Shown: positions 1 to 8,083, counted from the first letter of the stretch. The stretch: 64,000 nt of DNA from Albirhodobacter sp048262715 (GCA_048262715.1 JBLXEV010000009.1:62001-126000), one strand, 5' to 3'. Notes: generated by a model not told the origin, from the sequence alone. Numbers and translations: made by a program.

Positions 1-575
1 AATTCCTGCAGGTGGATACCACGAATATCCTGTTCATCTGCGGCGGCGCTTTCGCGGGGCTCGACCGGATCATCGCGCAGCGTGGCAAGGGCTCGGCAAT
101 GGGCTTTGGCGCAGAGGTCAAAGACCCTGATGCGCGCGGCGTGGGCGAATTGTTCATGGAGCTGGAGCCGGAAGATCTGCTGAAATTCGGGCTTATCCCT
201 GAATTCGTGGGCCGTCTGCCGGTGCTCGCAACCTTGACCGATCTGGATCAAGATGCGCTGGTGACCATTCTGACGGGGCCGAAAAACGCCCTCGTGAAAC
301 AGTATCAGCGCCTCTTCGATATCGAGGGCGTCAAGCTGACCTTCACCGAGGATGCGCTGACGGCAATTGCCAAGCGGGCGATCATGCGCAAAACCGGCGC
401 GCGCGGGCTGCGTTCGATCATGGAAGACATCCTGCTCGACACGATGTTTGAACTTCCGGGGCTGGAATCGGTCGAGGAAGTGGTGGTGAACGAAGAGGCT
501 GTTGATAAGGCTTCGGGCGTCAAGCCGCTGTTGATCCATGCGGATGCGAAGAAAGAATCGAAAACCGCAGGCTAA
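1..575 (+). CDS. clpX: ClpX, ATPase subunit of the ClpXP protease (3' part)
   Basis: This is the C-terminal 190 residues of the AAA+ unfoldase that recognises substrates and feeds them to the ClpP peptidase in the cytoplasm. The reading frame is open from base 3, so the gene starts upstream of the window. Visible are the VDTTNILFICGGAF Walker-B-following strand, the IGF/RKH-like pore region remnant GKGSAMGFGAE, the GLIPEFVGRLPV sensor segment, and the small C-terminal AAA domain with KTGARGLRSIMEDILLD (sensor 2 arginine). The tail EESKTAG-like end is short, as is normal. It is followed by a good hairpin terminator, so clpX ends its own transcription unit. Identity is very sure; only the 5' part is missing. 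Confidence 0.97.
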   Translation, partial: FLQVDTTNILFICGGAFAGLDRIIAQRGKGSAMGFGAEVKDPDARGVGELFMELEPEDLLKFGLIPEFVGRLPVLATLTDLDQDALVTILTGPKNALVKQYQRLFDIEGVKLTFTEDALTAIAKRAIMRKTGARGLRSIMEDILLDTMFELPGLESVEEVVVNEEAVDKASGVKPLLIHADAKKESKTAG

Positions 576-604
576 GGCCTTCGTGTTTTAGGAAATTGAG
601 AAAA

Positions 605-630
605 GGCGGGCCTCTGGCTCGCCTTTTTCT
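605..630 (+). terminator. Rho-independent terminator after clpX
   Basis: An 8-bp stem GGCGGGCC / GGCTCGCC (one G-T wobble) with a TCT loop is followed directly by TTTTT. It lies 30 bases past the clpX stop, so it most likely ends the clpX transcript before the biotin operon. Confidence 0.8.
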
Positions 631-780
631 TTATCCAGCCCCAAACGATACGGGGCAGGGCAGCGATGCGCCTCGCGAAACCGTGATTCCGGCTTACCCC
701 GCAGGCAGAATTCGCGTATGCGTTCCCCCCAAATCTTCCTCGGCACACCTCTGCGGTTGCCGCCAAATATGGACGACTGA

Positions 781-1503
781 ATGAGACCAGAGCTGCGCGT
801 CGAAGATCTGAGCCTGACGATGGAGGGCAAGACCATCCTCTCGCATATCGATTTTTCCGCGCGCGAACCGCGTTTGGGAATCGTCGGGCGCAACGGCTCT
901 GGCAAGACGAGCCTCGCGCGCAGTATCGCGGGGTTGATCGTGCCAAGTTCGGGTGCGGCCAAGATCGGCGGGGCTGATATGGCGCGCGACCGTAAGGCGG
1001 CGCTGCGTGCGGTGGGGATCTTGTTCCAGAACCCTGACCATCAGATCATCTTCCCGACAGTCGAGGAAGAGATCGGATTCGGCCTCGGGCAACTCGGCCT
1101 GAGCAAGGCGGAGATCCTGCGCGAGACGGCCGAGATTTTGGCGCGCTTTGGCAAAGAAGCTTGGGCGAAAGCGGGGGTCCACCGTCTCTCGCAGGGGCAA
1201 AAGCAACTCGTGTGCCTGATGTCGATTCTTGCGATGCGGCCTGCGGTAATTTTGCTGGACGAGCCGTTTTCCGGCCTCGATATCCCGACCAAAATGCGGC
1301 TCTCGCGGTATCTCGAGGGGGTCGAGGCGCAGCTTGTACATATCTCGCACGAGCCTGCGGTGCTGGCGGGCTATGATAGGGTGCTTTGGATCGAGGGCGG
1401 TGAAATCCGTCAGGATGGCGCGGCGGCCCCCGTGTTGGAGGCGTTTACGCAGGCGATGGTGCGAATAGGAGAGACCGATGATCTCACTGACCTCGCCGAT
1501 TGA
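781..1503 (+). CDS. bioM: BioM, biotin ECF transporter ATPase (A component)
   Basis: A 240-residue ABC ATPase that powers biotin uptake together with BioN and BioY at the inner membrane. Walker A is GRNGSGKT (residues 36-43), the Q-loop is ILFQNPDHQIIFP (typical of the Cbi/Ecf group of ATPases), the signature is LSQGQ (the usual LSGGQ with one change), Walker B is VILLDEPFSGLD, and the H-switch is in VHISHEP. It overlaps bioN by 26 bases and is the first gene of the unit, matching the bioMNY order described in Rhodobacter capsulatus. No clear Shine-Dalgarno is seen at the ATG and no BioR-like box was found in the 150 bases upstream. Family and partner are certain; biotin specificity rests on bioY. 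Confidence 0.92.
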   Translation: MRPELRVEDLSLTMEGKTILSHIDFSAREPRLGIVGRNGSGKTSLARSIAGLIVPSSGAAKIGGADMARDRKAALRAVGILFQNPDHQIIFPTVEEEIGFGLGQLGLSKAEILRETAEILARFGKEAWAKAGVHRLSQGQKQLVCLMSILAMRPAVILLDEPFSGLDIPTKMRLSRYLEGVEAQLVHISHEPAVLAGYDRVLWIEGGEIRQDGAAAPVLEAFTQAMVRIGETDDLTDLAD

Positions 1504-2104
1504 AACCCACGCGCATCGCTGGCCAGCTGGGGCCAAACTCGCGGCGCTCTGCGCGGCGACGATGGCGCTGTTCGCTCTGCCGGATCTGCGCATGCAGGGG
1601 GCTGCGGCGCTGATCTGCCTTGCGCTTTTTGCGCTGCCGGGCGCTGTGTTTTTCCGCGCAGGCATGGCGAGCCTGTGGCGGCTGTGGCCCTTCATCGCGG
1701 TGATCGTGATCTGGCACGGCCTTACGGGGGATCTCGCGCAGGGTGTGGCCATCGCGCTGCGGGTGCTCACAGCGGTGGGCTTTGCCTGCCTCGTGACGAT
1801 GACAACGCGGCTTACCGATCTGATGGCGGTGATGACATGGCTGCTCGCCCCGCTCAGACGGTTCGGCCTGTCCACCCGTGCGTTGGAGCTTGCCTTGGCG
1901 CTGGTGATCCGGTTCACGCCGGTTCTGGCCCTGAAGGGGGAGGCGCTCGCGCAATCGTGGCGCGCGCGCTCGGCCAAGCGGCCCTCTTGGCGCATCGTCC
2001 TGCCGATGACCTTGCTGGCGCTGGATGATGCGGAGTATGTTGCCGAGGCACTCAAAGCGCGCGGCGGGGTCGGGCCCGATCAAGGCGCGGACAAAAATAT
2101 CTAA
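1478..2104 (+). CDS. bioN: BioN, biotin ECF transporter transmembrane T component
   Basis: A 208-residue EcfT-family membrane protein coupling BioM to the substrate-binding BioY. Four to five hydrophobic helices are visible (about residues 19-38, 42-62, 66-84, 87-105), then the cytoplasmic coupling region with the two short Arg motifs of the family: ARS in SWRARSAKRP and ARG in EALKARGGV. The start lies inside the end of bioM (26-base overlap), which indicates translational coupling. The protein is shorter than CbiQ-type EcfT proteins, as is usual for dedicated BioN proteins. Confidence 0.9.
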   Translation: MISLTSPIETHAHRWPAGAKLAALCAATMALFALPDLRMQGAAALICLALFALPGAVFFRAGMASLWRLWPFIAVIVIWHGLTGDLAQGVAIALRVLTAVGFACLVTMTTRLTDLMAVMTWLLAPLRRFGLSTRALELALALVIRFTPVLALKGEALAQSWRARSAKRPSWRIVLPMTLLALDDAEYVAEALKARGGVGPDQGADKNI

Positions 2105-2123
2105 CTTACAACGGGATGGAAGA

Positions 2124-2669
2124 ATGGAACGCAATCTGACGATGATCGCCCTTTTCGCTGCGCTGATCGCGGCCTTGGGGCTGATTCCCGCGCTGACACT
2201 GGGCTTCGGCGTGCCGATCACGGCGCAAACGCTGGGTGTGATGCTCTGTGGCACGATTCTGGGTGCGAAGCGGGGCGCTTTGGCGGCGCTGTTGTTCGTG
2301 GCGCTGATTGCGCTTGGTCTGCCGCTGCTGGCGGGTGGGCGCGGCGGTTTGGGCGTCTTTGCCTCGCCGACGGTTGGCTTCCTTCTCGGCTGGCCGATTG
2401 CGGCCTTCGTGACGGGGTTCATCGTGGAGCGCTGGCGCGCAGCACCGCTCGGGATCGTGGCGGGTGTCGCCTCGGTGATCGGCGGGATCGGCGTGATCTA
2501 CGGCTGCGGGATCATCGGCATGTCGATTGTGCTGGATAAAACACTGGCCGAGGCGGCGTTGCTCGTCACCGCGTTCCTGCCCGGCGATGCGATCAAGGCG
2601 ATTGTCGCGGGCGCGCTGACAGGGGCGCTCGCCAAGGCACGGCCCGCGAGCCTTCTTTCGCGCGCATGA
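2124..2669 (+). CDS. bioY: BioY, biotin-binding S component
   Basis: A 181-residue, six-helix substrate-capture protein for biotin. The start chosen is the ATG at 2124 (MERNLTMIALFAAL), preceded by GGATGGAAG. Upstream in-frame codons would only read into the bioN end. The family's hallmark regions are seen: GVPITAQTLGVMLCGTILGAKRG near the N terminus, GLPLLAGGRGGLGVFASPTVGFLLGWP in the middle, and LPGDAIKAIVAGAL near the end. It lies 19 bases after bioN and overlaps the next gene by ATGA, so at least four genes are cotranscribed. BioY proteins can work alone, but here the full ECF set is present. Confidence 0.95.
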   Translation: MERNLTMIALFAALIAALGLIPALTLGFGVPITAQTLGVMLCGTILGAKRGALAALLFVALIALGLPLLAGGRGGLGVFASPTVGFLLGWPIAAFVTGFIVERWRAAPLGIVAGVASVIGGIGVIYGCGIIGMSIVLDKTLAEAALLVTAFLPGDAIKAIVAGALTGALAKARPASLLSRA

Positions 2670-3358
2670 GTGAGGCGCGCGAGACAGGCATCGAGGCGCT
2701 GCTGCGCCTGCGCCGCTCCACGCGCGGCTATCTGCCCGATGCCGTCCCGCGCGCCGATGTTGAACGGATCTTGCAAGCGGCGCGCCGTGCCCCGAGCGGC
2801 GCGAACCTCCAGCCCGGGCGGTTCTATGCGCTGTCCGGCACGCCGCTCAAAGCGCTGCGCGCGGAACTGATCGCCGCCAGTCAGGCAGGCCGCGAAATTG
2901 TTAGCGAATACAGTTATTTCCCACCGCAGATGGGCGAGGCGCTGAAGGCCAAGCAGCGCGCGGCGGGCTATGCGCTTTATGCGGCGCTGGGGATCGCCAA
3001 GCGCGATCTGGCGGGGCGGCGCGCGCAGTTCGATCGCAACTACGCGTTTTTCGACGCACCCGTCGTGATCGTGGTGACGATTGATCGCGCGATGGGCAAG
3101 GGGTGTTTCATGGATCTGGGCATGGCGCTGATGGCCCTGCAACTCGCCGCGACGGATCTCGGCTATGGCTGTTGCGGGATCGGGGCGCTGGCGAATTACG
3201 GTGATCTGGTTGCAGAGCATCTGGGCCTGCCGATCGGCGAGATGGTCGTTTGCGGCCTCGCATTGGGGCGGGCCGATCCGCAAGCCGCAGTGAATGGCTT
3301 TGAGACCGCGCGCGATCCGCTGGACGCATTCGCGCAATTTCACGGTTTTGAGGATTAA
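2666..3358 (+). CDS. Nitroreductase-family flavoprotein
   Basis: A 230-residue FMN-dependent oxidoreductase of the nitroreductase fold, probably soluble and cytoplasmic, substrate unknown. The FMN-binding start RLRRSTRGYLPDAV and APSGANLQPG are clear, as is the later DLGMALMALQLAATDLGYGCCGIG helix that lines the flavin site. The ATG overlaps the bioY stop (ATGA), so it is the fourth gene of the biotin operon. Its stop overlaps the stop of the thiolase gene on the other strand by 4 bases, leaving no room for a terminator between the two converging units. Whether it acts on a biotin-related compound is not known. Confidence 0.85.
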   Translation: MSEARETGIEALLRLRRSTRGYLPDAVPRADVERILQAARRAPSGANLQPGRFYALSGTPLKALRAELIAASQAGREIVSEYSYFPPQMGEALKAKQRAAGYALYAALGIAKRDLAGRRAQFDRNYAFFDAPVVIVVTIDRAMGKGCFMDLGMALMALQLAATDLGYGCCGIGALANYGDLVAEHLGLPIGEMVVCGLALGRADPQAAVNGFETARDPLDAFAQFHGFED

Positions 3359-4479
3359 TCCCCGAGAAGCACAGCCGTGCCCAAACCCCCCGCTGCGGCA
3401 ATCGCTGCGACGCCTATCCCGCCCCCACGGCGGCGCAGCTCGTGGAACAGGCGCACCGCATTCACCGCGCCCGAGGCGCCAATCGGATGGCCGCGTGCCA
3501 AAGCGCCGCCGCCCAGATTGGTGATCTCTTCCGCAAGCCCCGCGCCCTGCACGCAGGCCATCGCCTGCACCGCATAGGCCTCCATTACCTCCGCCACCGC
3601 CAGATCGCCCGCGCGCAGGCCCGCAGCTGAGAGCGCAGCCTTGATTGCCGCAATCGGCGCAAGTCCGGGAAGGGTTGGGTCATCGCCCAGCGTGGCCCCG
3701 CCGAGGAACCGGAGCCCTGCTTGCGGGAGCCGCGCGGCAATGGGTTCCGAGACCATCAGCACCAGTGCCGCCCCATCTGCCGCCACGGATGTGTTGGCGC
3801 TCGTGATGGTGCCGTCACAGAGCGGGCGCGCGCGCGCGGCGAGCCTTGCGGTGAGGGGGCGGGCGAAGGGATCGTGATCCACGCCGTCCAGTGTCACAAT
3901 TTCCGCGCGCATCCGCGCGCGCGCGTCACAGGCTTTGGCATGGCTTTTGATGGCCCAAGCATCTTGTGCCTCGCGCGATAGGTCAAGCTTGCGCGCCAGT
4001 GCTTCTGCGGCCTCGTGCATCTCGGGGTCGCGGTCGGGCCACGGGGTAAAGAGCGGGCGGTCGTAAAACTCTAGCGCTGCCGCATCCTCGGATCTGCGTG
4101 CGCGCAGCGGGCGGCGGGAATAGCTCTCGGCCCCGCCTGCGATCACCACCTGCGCCATGCCCGATCCGATCAGCGCGGCGCCGACCCGCAGCGCGTCAAG
4201 CCCGCCGCAGCATTGCCGATCAAGGCTCAGCCCCGCCACCCGCTCGGGCAGGCCCGCCGCCAATGCCAACAGCCGTGCGGGATTACCTCCAGCGCCCAAG
4301 GCGTTGCCGAGGATCACCTCATCAACCTGATCCGCGCTCAGCCCCGCCTGCGCCAGCAGATGCGGGATCAGTGGCGCGGCAAGGTCGTGGATCTCGCGCT
4401 GCGCGAAGGCCCCGCCGCGCGGCACAATGCCCGTGCGCAGGGCGGCGACGATCCGCGCCTGAGGGGCCGCCCGCATCAT
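3355..4479 (-). CDS. Thiolase-family protein, one catalytic Cys replaced by Ala
   Basis: A 374-residue thiolase-fold protein. The nucleophilic cysteine is present (C90 in LDRQCCGGL) and so is the GHP histidine loop (NLGGGALARGHPIGASG). At the C terminus, where degradative and biosynthetic thiolases have CxGGG, the sequence is AIAAAGGLGTA, so the acid/base cysteine is Ala361. The start overlaps the stop of the acyl-CoA ligase gene (ATGA), so the two are translationally coupled. In Bacillus subtilis the bioY homologue yhfU sits with a thiolase (yhfS) and a ligase (yhfT). The same trio here suggests a biotin-linked acyl-CoA role, but the reaction is unproven and may not be ordinary thiolysis. 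Confidence 0.85.
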   Translation of the reverse strand: MMRAAPQARIVAALRTGIVPRGGAFAQREIHDLAAPLIPHLLAQAGLSADQVDEVILGNALGAGGNPARLLALAAGLPERVAGLSLDRQCCGGLDALRVGAALIGSGMAQVVIAGGAESYSRRPLRARRSEDAAALEFYDRPLFTPWPDRDPEMHEAAEALARKLDLSREAQDAWAIKSHAKACDARARMRAEIVTLDGVDHDPFARPLTARLAARARPLCDGTITSANTSVAADGAALVLMVSEPIAARLPQAGLRFLGGATLGDDPTLPGLAPIAAIKAALSAAGLRAGDLAVAEVMEAYAVQAMACVQGAGLAEEITNLGGGALARGHPIGASGAVNAVRLFHELRRRGGGIGVAAIAAAGGLGTAVLLGD

Positions 4480-5738
4480 CCGTCAATCCGTAGGGCGAGG
4501 GCGGCCATATCCGGTTTTCCCGAGGCGAGGCAGGGGAAATCCTCCATGAAGATATACCGTTTGGGGGCTTTGAGCGGGCCAAATTCTGCGCGGCTTGCCG
4601 TGTCGAGCGTTGCGGCAAGATCCGCATCCTGCGGGCCGCCGATCACGGCGACCAGATGATGCCCGCGCGCGGGATCGGGGCGCGCGATCACCGCGCAATG
4701 CGCCACGCCTGCTTGCGCGAGCAGGAAGTTCTCGATCTCCTCGGGGAAGGTGTTCTGATCCGCAATCAGTACCATCCGCCGTTTGCGGCCCGCGAGATAG
4801 AGATAGCCCTGCGGATCGAGCCAGCCGAGTTCCCCTACCGTCAGGAACCCGTCCTGCCAGCGCGTCTCGGCGCTCTCGCCCATGGCGTAGCCCTCGAACA
4901 GATAGGGGCTTTTGACCCAGACCTCACCGATTTGCGCCTCACCGTTCAGCGGCGCGATTTGGATCTCGACCTGCGGATAGGCCCGCCCGACCGATCCTTG
5001 CGGGGTCTGCGCATCGGTGAGGGTGATGAAGCTGGTTTCCGACGCGCCGTAGAATTCGAGGATCTCCACATGCGGCAGATCACTGGCCATGGCCGCACGC
5101 AGATCGGCATCGAGAAAACCGCCGCCGCAGATAATCCGGCGCAGCGCGGGCAGGGGTGTCGCCTCGGCGCGCAGCAGGAGTTTGAGCTGCGCGGGCGTGG
5201 CGTAGAGCGTCGTCACACCCGCTTGCGCCATCAGGCGGCGCTGGGTGGCGGGGCGCAGATCGGCCAGCAGATGCAAATCCGCGCCGATATGCGCGGCCTC
5301 CAGCATGGCGTAGAGGGCGAGCGAATGCATCAGCCGCCCGAGCACGGCGTAGCTATCCTCCGCCGTGAGGGGGAAGCGCGCGCGATTGATCTCAAAACTC
5401 GCGATCCATGACGCGTGCGAGCGGCGGATCGCCTTGGGCGCGCCGCCCGATCCGCTGGTCTGGCATTGCAGGGACGGGGTGAAGGGCGGCGTTGTGGGCA
5501 GCAGATCGACGCCGTCCGATGTCATCCTGATCTCGTGCCCGTCTCGCAGCCCGCGATAGAGCGCGCGCAGCGTTCGGGTGTTGATCTGCTGCGGTGTCTC
5601 ATTGGTGTTGGGTGCGCTCTCCGCGTCGCCTGCGCCCAATTCCAGCCGCTCCGCGCCGCAAAAACACTGCGTCTGCGCGCTCCACTGGAAGCGCGCGTGG
5701 CGGGGAGGGGCGGCAGGAGTATCGGGCAGGGCGGGCAT
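4476..5738 (-). CDS. AMP-forming acyl-CoA ligase family protein
   Basis: A 420-residue member of the ANL (acyl/aryl-CoA synthetase) superfamily, short because the N-terminal subdomain is trimmed. The P-loop-like A3 motif is TSGSGGAPKAIRRSH, the A5 motif is EFYGASET, the hinge region is DGFLTVGELGWLDPQGYLYLAGRKRR, and the C-terminal core ends in PEEIENFLLAQAGV and SGKPDM with the catalytic Lys. It would adenylate a carboxylate and pass it to CoA. First gene of a two-gene unit with the thiolase, convergent with bioMNY. The substrate is unknown; a fatty acid, pimelate-like or biotin-like carboxylate would all fit. Confidence 0.86.
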   Translation of the reverse strand: MPALPDTPAAPPRHARFQWSAQTQCFCGAERLELGAGDAESAPNTNETPQQINTRTLRALYRGLRDGHEIRMTSDGVDLLPTTPPFTPSLQCQTSGSGGAPKAIRRSHASWIASFEINRARFPLTAEDSYAVLGRLMHSLALYAMLEAAHIGADLHLLADLRPATQRRLMAQAGVTTLYATPAQLKLLLRAEATPLPALRRIICGGGFLDADLRAAMASDLPHVEILEFYGASETSFITLTDAQTPQGSVGRAYPQVEIQIAPLNGEAQIGEVWVKSPYLFEGYAMGESAETRWQDGFLTVGELGWLDPQGYLYLAGRKRRMVLIADQNTFPEEIENFLLAQAGVAHCAVIARPDPARGHHLVAVIGGPQDADLAATLDTASRAEFGPLKAPKRYIFMEDFPCLASGKPDMAALALRIDG

Positions 5739-6031
5739 CTGGCACTCCGACGGGATGAATGCGCGGGGAGGTCGCCTGCGCGCGGGGGGATCGGGTGAGG
5801 CTTACGCGCCCCACGCCCCCGCTGTCAAACCCGGCGTGAGCACTGCGGTTTCCACATGGGGCAGGCGGGAAACAGCCCGCGCAGGGGCCGCCCTGTGGCC
5901 AGTCTGCCCAAATGCACCGGAAATTGAGTAGCCGCGCGCGATCCGCCCTCTGGACCTCGCAACCTCACACGCTATAAGGGGGCAAACGCCCCTTGCGGCC
6001 CACTCGCGGCCCCCTTGCGGAAGGATAGAGT
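5739..6031. other. Divergent intergenic region
   Basis: These 293 bases hold the promoters for the ligase/thiolase pair (minus) and the NDUFA12 operon (plus). I see no convincing operator, RNA gene or conserved small reading frame. The segment before 6032 has a purine-rich GGAAGGATAG ribosome binding site. Confidence 0.5.
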
Positions 6032-6406
6032 ATGAAATTCCTGCTTCGCCTCGTGACATGGTGGAATGGCCAGACGCTCGCGACCCAGTTCTGGACTGCG
6101 CGCAAGGGCATCAAGGTCGGGGAAGACGATCAGGGCAATATCTATTACCACAGCAAGGACGATAAGCGCCGCTGGGTGATTTATAACGGTGAGGCCGAAG
6201 CCTCGCGCGTCTCGCCCGATTGGCATGGCTGGCTGCATCGCACGTGGAATGACACGCCTGTGGCAAAGCCGCTGGTGCATAAGGCATGGGAGCAGCCGCA
6301 TCAGGAAAACCTGACCGGCACGCCTGCTGCCTATGTGCCTGCGGGCTCGTTGAACCGTGCGGCACCGGTGAAGCGCTCCGATTATGATGCGTGGCAGCCG
6401 GAATGA
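6032..6406 (+). CDS. NDUFA12-family complex I accessory subunit
   Basis: A 124-residue homologue of mitochondrial NDUFA12 (17.2 kDa / B17.2 subunit), a supernumerary subunit of proton-pumping NADH:ubiquinone oxidoreductase found in alphaproteobacteria. The family pattern is plain: WWNGQTLATQFWTARKGIKVGEDDQGNIYY, then RRWVIYNGEAEASRVSPDWHGWLH and a Pro-rich tail. A GGAAGG ribosome binding site lies 9 bases before the ATG. It overlaps the next gene by ATGA. The main nuo operon starts at 62.6 kb, so this subunit is encoded apart from it. Confidence 0.93.
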   Translation: MKFLLRLVTWWNGQTLATQFWTARKGIKVGEDDQGNIYYHSKDDKRRWVIYNGEAEASRVSPDWHGWLHRTWNDTPVAKPLVHKAWEQPHQENLTGTPAAYVPAGSLNRAAPVKRSDYDAWQPE

Positions 6407-6873
6407 GCGAGAATCGCGCGGAAATTCTGACTGGCGGCTTGGTGCTTGCTGTGGCTGTCGGCTTCTTGGGATGGTCGATGCAGGGGCGCTCGTCGGGCGG
6501 CTCTGGCAGCTATGAGCTGAAAGCCTCGTTCCGCTCGGTTGAGGGCGTCACTGTGGGCACGGATGTGCGGCTTGCCGGTGTCAAAGTTGGCACCGTGACC
6601 TCGCTGGCGCTGAACTCGAAAACCTATTTCGCGGATGCGACACTCTCGGTGCGCGAAGGGGTGGTTCTGCCCTCCGATAGCGCGGCGCTGATCTCCTCAG
6701 AAGGGCTGCTGGGCGGCTCCTATGTCGAGTTGCAGCCGGGTGGATCGCTGGAAGATTACGCAGCGGGTGACGAGATCGAGGATACCCAAGGCTCGGTGTC
6801 CGTCATCACGATGCTGATGAAATTCGTGGATGGCGGCGGCTCGTCCTCCGATGCAGAGACAACGGCCCAGTGA
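6403..6873 (+). CDS. mlaD: MlaD/MCE-domain lipid transport protein
   Basis: A 156-residue protein with one N-terminal membrane helix (about residues 8-27, ILTGGLVLAVAVGFLGWSM) followed by a single periplasmic MCE domain (YELKASFRSVEGVTVGTDVRLAGVKVGTV...). MlaD hexamers carry phospholipids between the membranes in the Mla pathway. The ATG at 6403 overlaps the previous stop; a GTG four codons upstream is possible but less likely. The other mla genes (mlaE, mlaF, mlaC) are not in the window, which is common in this family of bacteria, where mlaD-like genes sit by the NDUFA12 gene. Confidence 0.88.
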   Translation: MSENRAEILTGGLVLAVAVGFLGWSMQGRSSGGSGSYELKASFRSVEGVTVGTDVRLAGVKVGTVTSLALNSKTYFADATLSVREGVVLPSDSAALISSEGLLGGSYVELQPGGSLEDYAAGDEIEDTQGSVSVITMLMKFVDGGGSSSDAETTAQ

Positions 6874-7232
6874 TGCGGGCGCTCGTTCTCGCGCTGCCGC
6901 TGATCGCAGGCGTTGCGACCTCGGCGCTGGCTTCGGCCGATAGTGCCACGGGGGCGCATCTCAAGGCGCTCGATAAGATCTCGGGCGTGGCGGTGGATGT
7001 CGATGTAAAGCGCGGCGAGACGGTGCGCTACAAGCAGCTTTCGATCACGCTGCACGAGTGCCGCTACCCCTCCGAGGATCCAACCTCGAACGCGTTCGCG
7101 AGCCTGACGATCGTGGATGAAGTGCAGCAGAAACAAGTGTTCGATGGCTGGATGATCGCGGATAGCCCCGCGCTTTCGGCATTGGATCATCACCGTTACG
7201 ACGTTTGGGTGATGCGCTGCGCGGTCGAGTGA
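6870..7232 (+). CDS. DUF2155 exported protein
   Basis: A 120-residue protein with a Sec signal peptide (MMRALVLALPLIAGVATSALA, cleaved about residue 22) and a DUF2155 domain: GETVRYKQLSITLHECRYPSEDP, FDGWMIADSPALSALDHHRYDVWVMRC. The two Cys (in HECRYP and MRC) could form a disulfide in the periplasm. Function unknown. It overlaps the mlaD-like gene by ATGA and converges on aat, with a shared hairpin between them. Confidence 0.85.
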   Translation: MMRALVLALPLIAGVATSALASADSATGAHLKALDKISGVAVDVDVKRGETVRYKQLSITLHECRYPSEDPTSNAFASLTIVDEVQQKQVFDGWMIADSPALSALDHHRYDVWVMRCAVE

Positions 7233-7273
7233 CCTGACGCGGCGGCGGTCTCTAAGATATTGAATCTAATACG

Positions 7274-7315
7274 ATAAAAGGCACGCTTGGCTTATGCTCA
7301 GCGCGCCTTTTTCAT
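7274..7315. terminator. Shared terminator between DUF2155 gene and aat
   Basis: Arms AAAAGGCACGCT and AGCGCGCCTTTTT pair with one mismatch and are separated by about 12 bases, with a T run on the plus strand. The right arm is the last codons of aat on the minus strand. It would end the plus-strand operon and may serve aat as well. Confidence 0.65.
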
Positions 7316-7972
7316 GGCGTGATCAGCCAGAAGCGCTTCGGGTGTCGGGATCTTCGGCGCGGTGAAGGCGGCTTGAAGGGCAATCGCTTGCGCCAGTTTG
7401 GCACGATAGGCCGCGCGGGGGATTTCAACCCCGCCGAGGCTCGCCAGATGCGACGTGAGGAATTGCGTATCGCAGAGCACGAACCCCGCCGCGCGCAGGC
7501 GATGCACCAGATAGGCCAGCGCGATTTTGGAGGTATCGCGGGCGGTGGAAAACATGCTCTCGCCGAAAAACGCCCCGCCAAGGGAGACACCAAACAGCCC
7601 GCCGACCATCTGCTCCGCGCCGCCCTCATCCTCCGCAGCGCCGCGCCAGATCTCCAGGGAATGTGCATAGCCCGCGCCGTGCAGCGTGGCGTAGAGCGTC
7701 GTCAGCCCCGCATTAATCCATGTCTCGTCGCGCGCAGCACAAGCCGTCACGGTGCCCGCAAAATCGCTGTTGATGCGCACGGTATAATCATTCCGCCGGA
7801 TCGCCTTTTTCAGCGAGGCCGAGATGTGGAACCCGTTGAGCGGAAGCACCCCGCGCAGCCGTGGCTCGTACCAGTTTAGATCGGTATTGTCGCGCGATTC
7901 CGCCATCGGAAACACCCCTTGCGCATAGGCGGACAGCAGGAGTTGCGGCGTAATTTCAAGCGGTTCTTTCAC
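7298..7972 (-). CDS. aat: Leucyl/phenylalanyl-tRNA--protein transferase
   Basis: A 224-residue cytoplasmic enzyme of the N-degron pathway: it adds Leu or Phe from aminoacyl-tRNA to proteins with N-terminal Arg or Lys, marking them for ClpAP. Diagnostic stretches are LLLSAYAQGVFPMAES, WYEPRLRGVLPLNGFHIS, ETWINAGLTTLY, VGGLFGVSLGGAFFGESMFS and DTQFLTSHLASLGG. I chose the GTG at 7972 because AGGGA lies 7 bases upstream and homologues begin near here; an ATG 19 codons earlier lacks these supports. It follows accB-accC on the same strand but a terminator separates them. Confidence 0.95.
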   Translation of the reverse strand: MKEPLEITPQLLLSAYAQGVFPMAESRDNTDLNWYEPRLRGVLPLNGFHISASLKKAIRRNDYTVRINSDFAGTVTACAARDETWINAGLTTLYATLHGAGYAHSLEIWRGAAEDEGGAEQMVGGLFGVSLGGAFFGESMFSTARDTSKIALAYLVHRLRAAGFVLCDTQFLTSHLASLGGVEIPRAAYRAKLAQAIALQAAFTAPKIPTPEALLADHAMKKAR

Positions 7973-8083
7973 GGTTTCGTCCCTGATCCACGCTGCGCGC
8001 AGCATGGCGCAAACTGCGGGCAGGTGCAATTGACCGATCAGCGTAGCCGGTAATCTTGCGGCCCGATCCTGTCAGGACGGCAG

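Noticed and set aside
640..780. Search for a BioR box before bioM
   Set aside because: No TTATMTATAA-like palindrome could be found, so no regulatory claim is made for bioMNY.
694..2055. Long minus-strand open frame (453 codons) opposite bioM and bioN
   Set aside because: Arg/Ser/His/Ala-rich composition with no family resemblance, opposite well-supported genes; typical antisense frame in GC-rich DNA.
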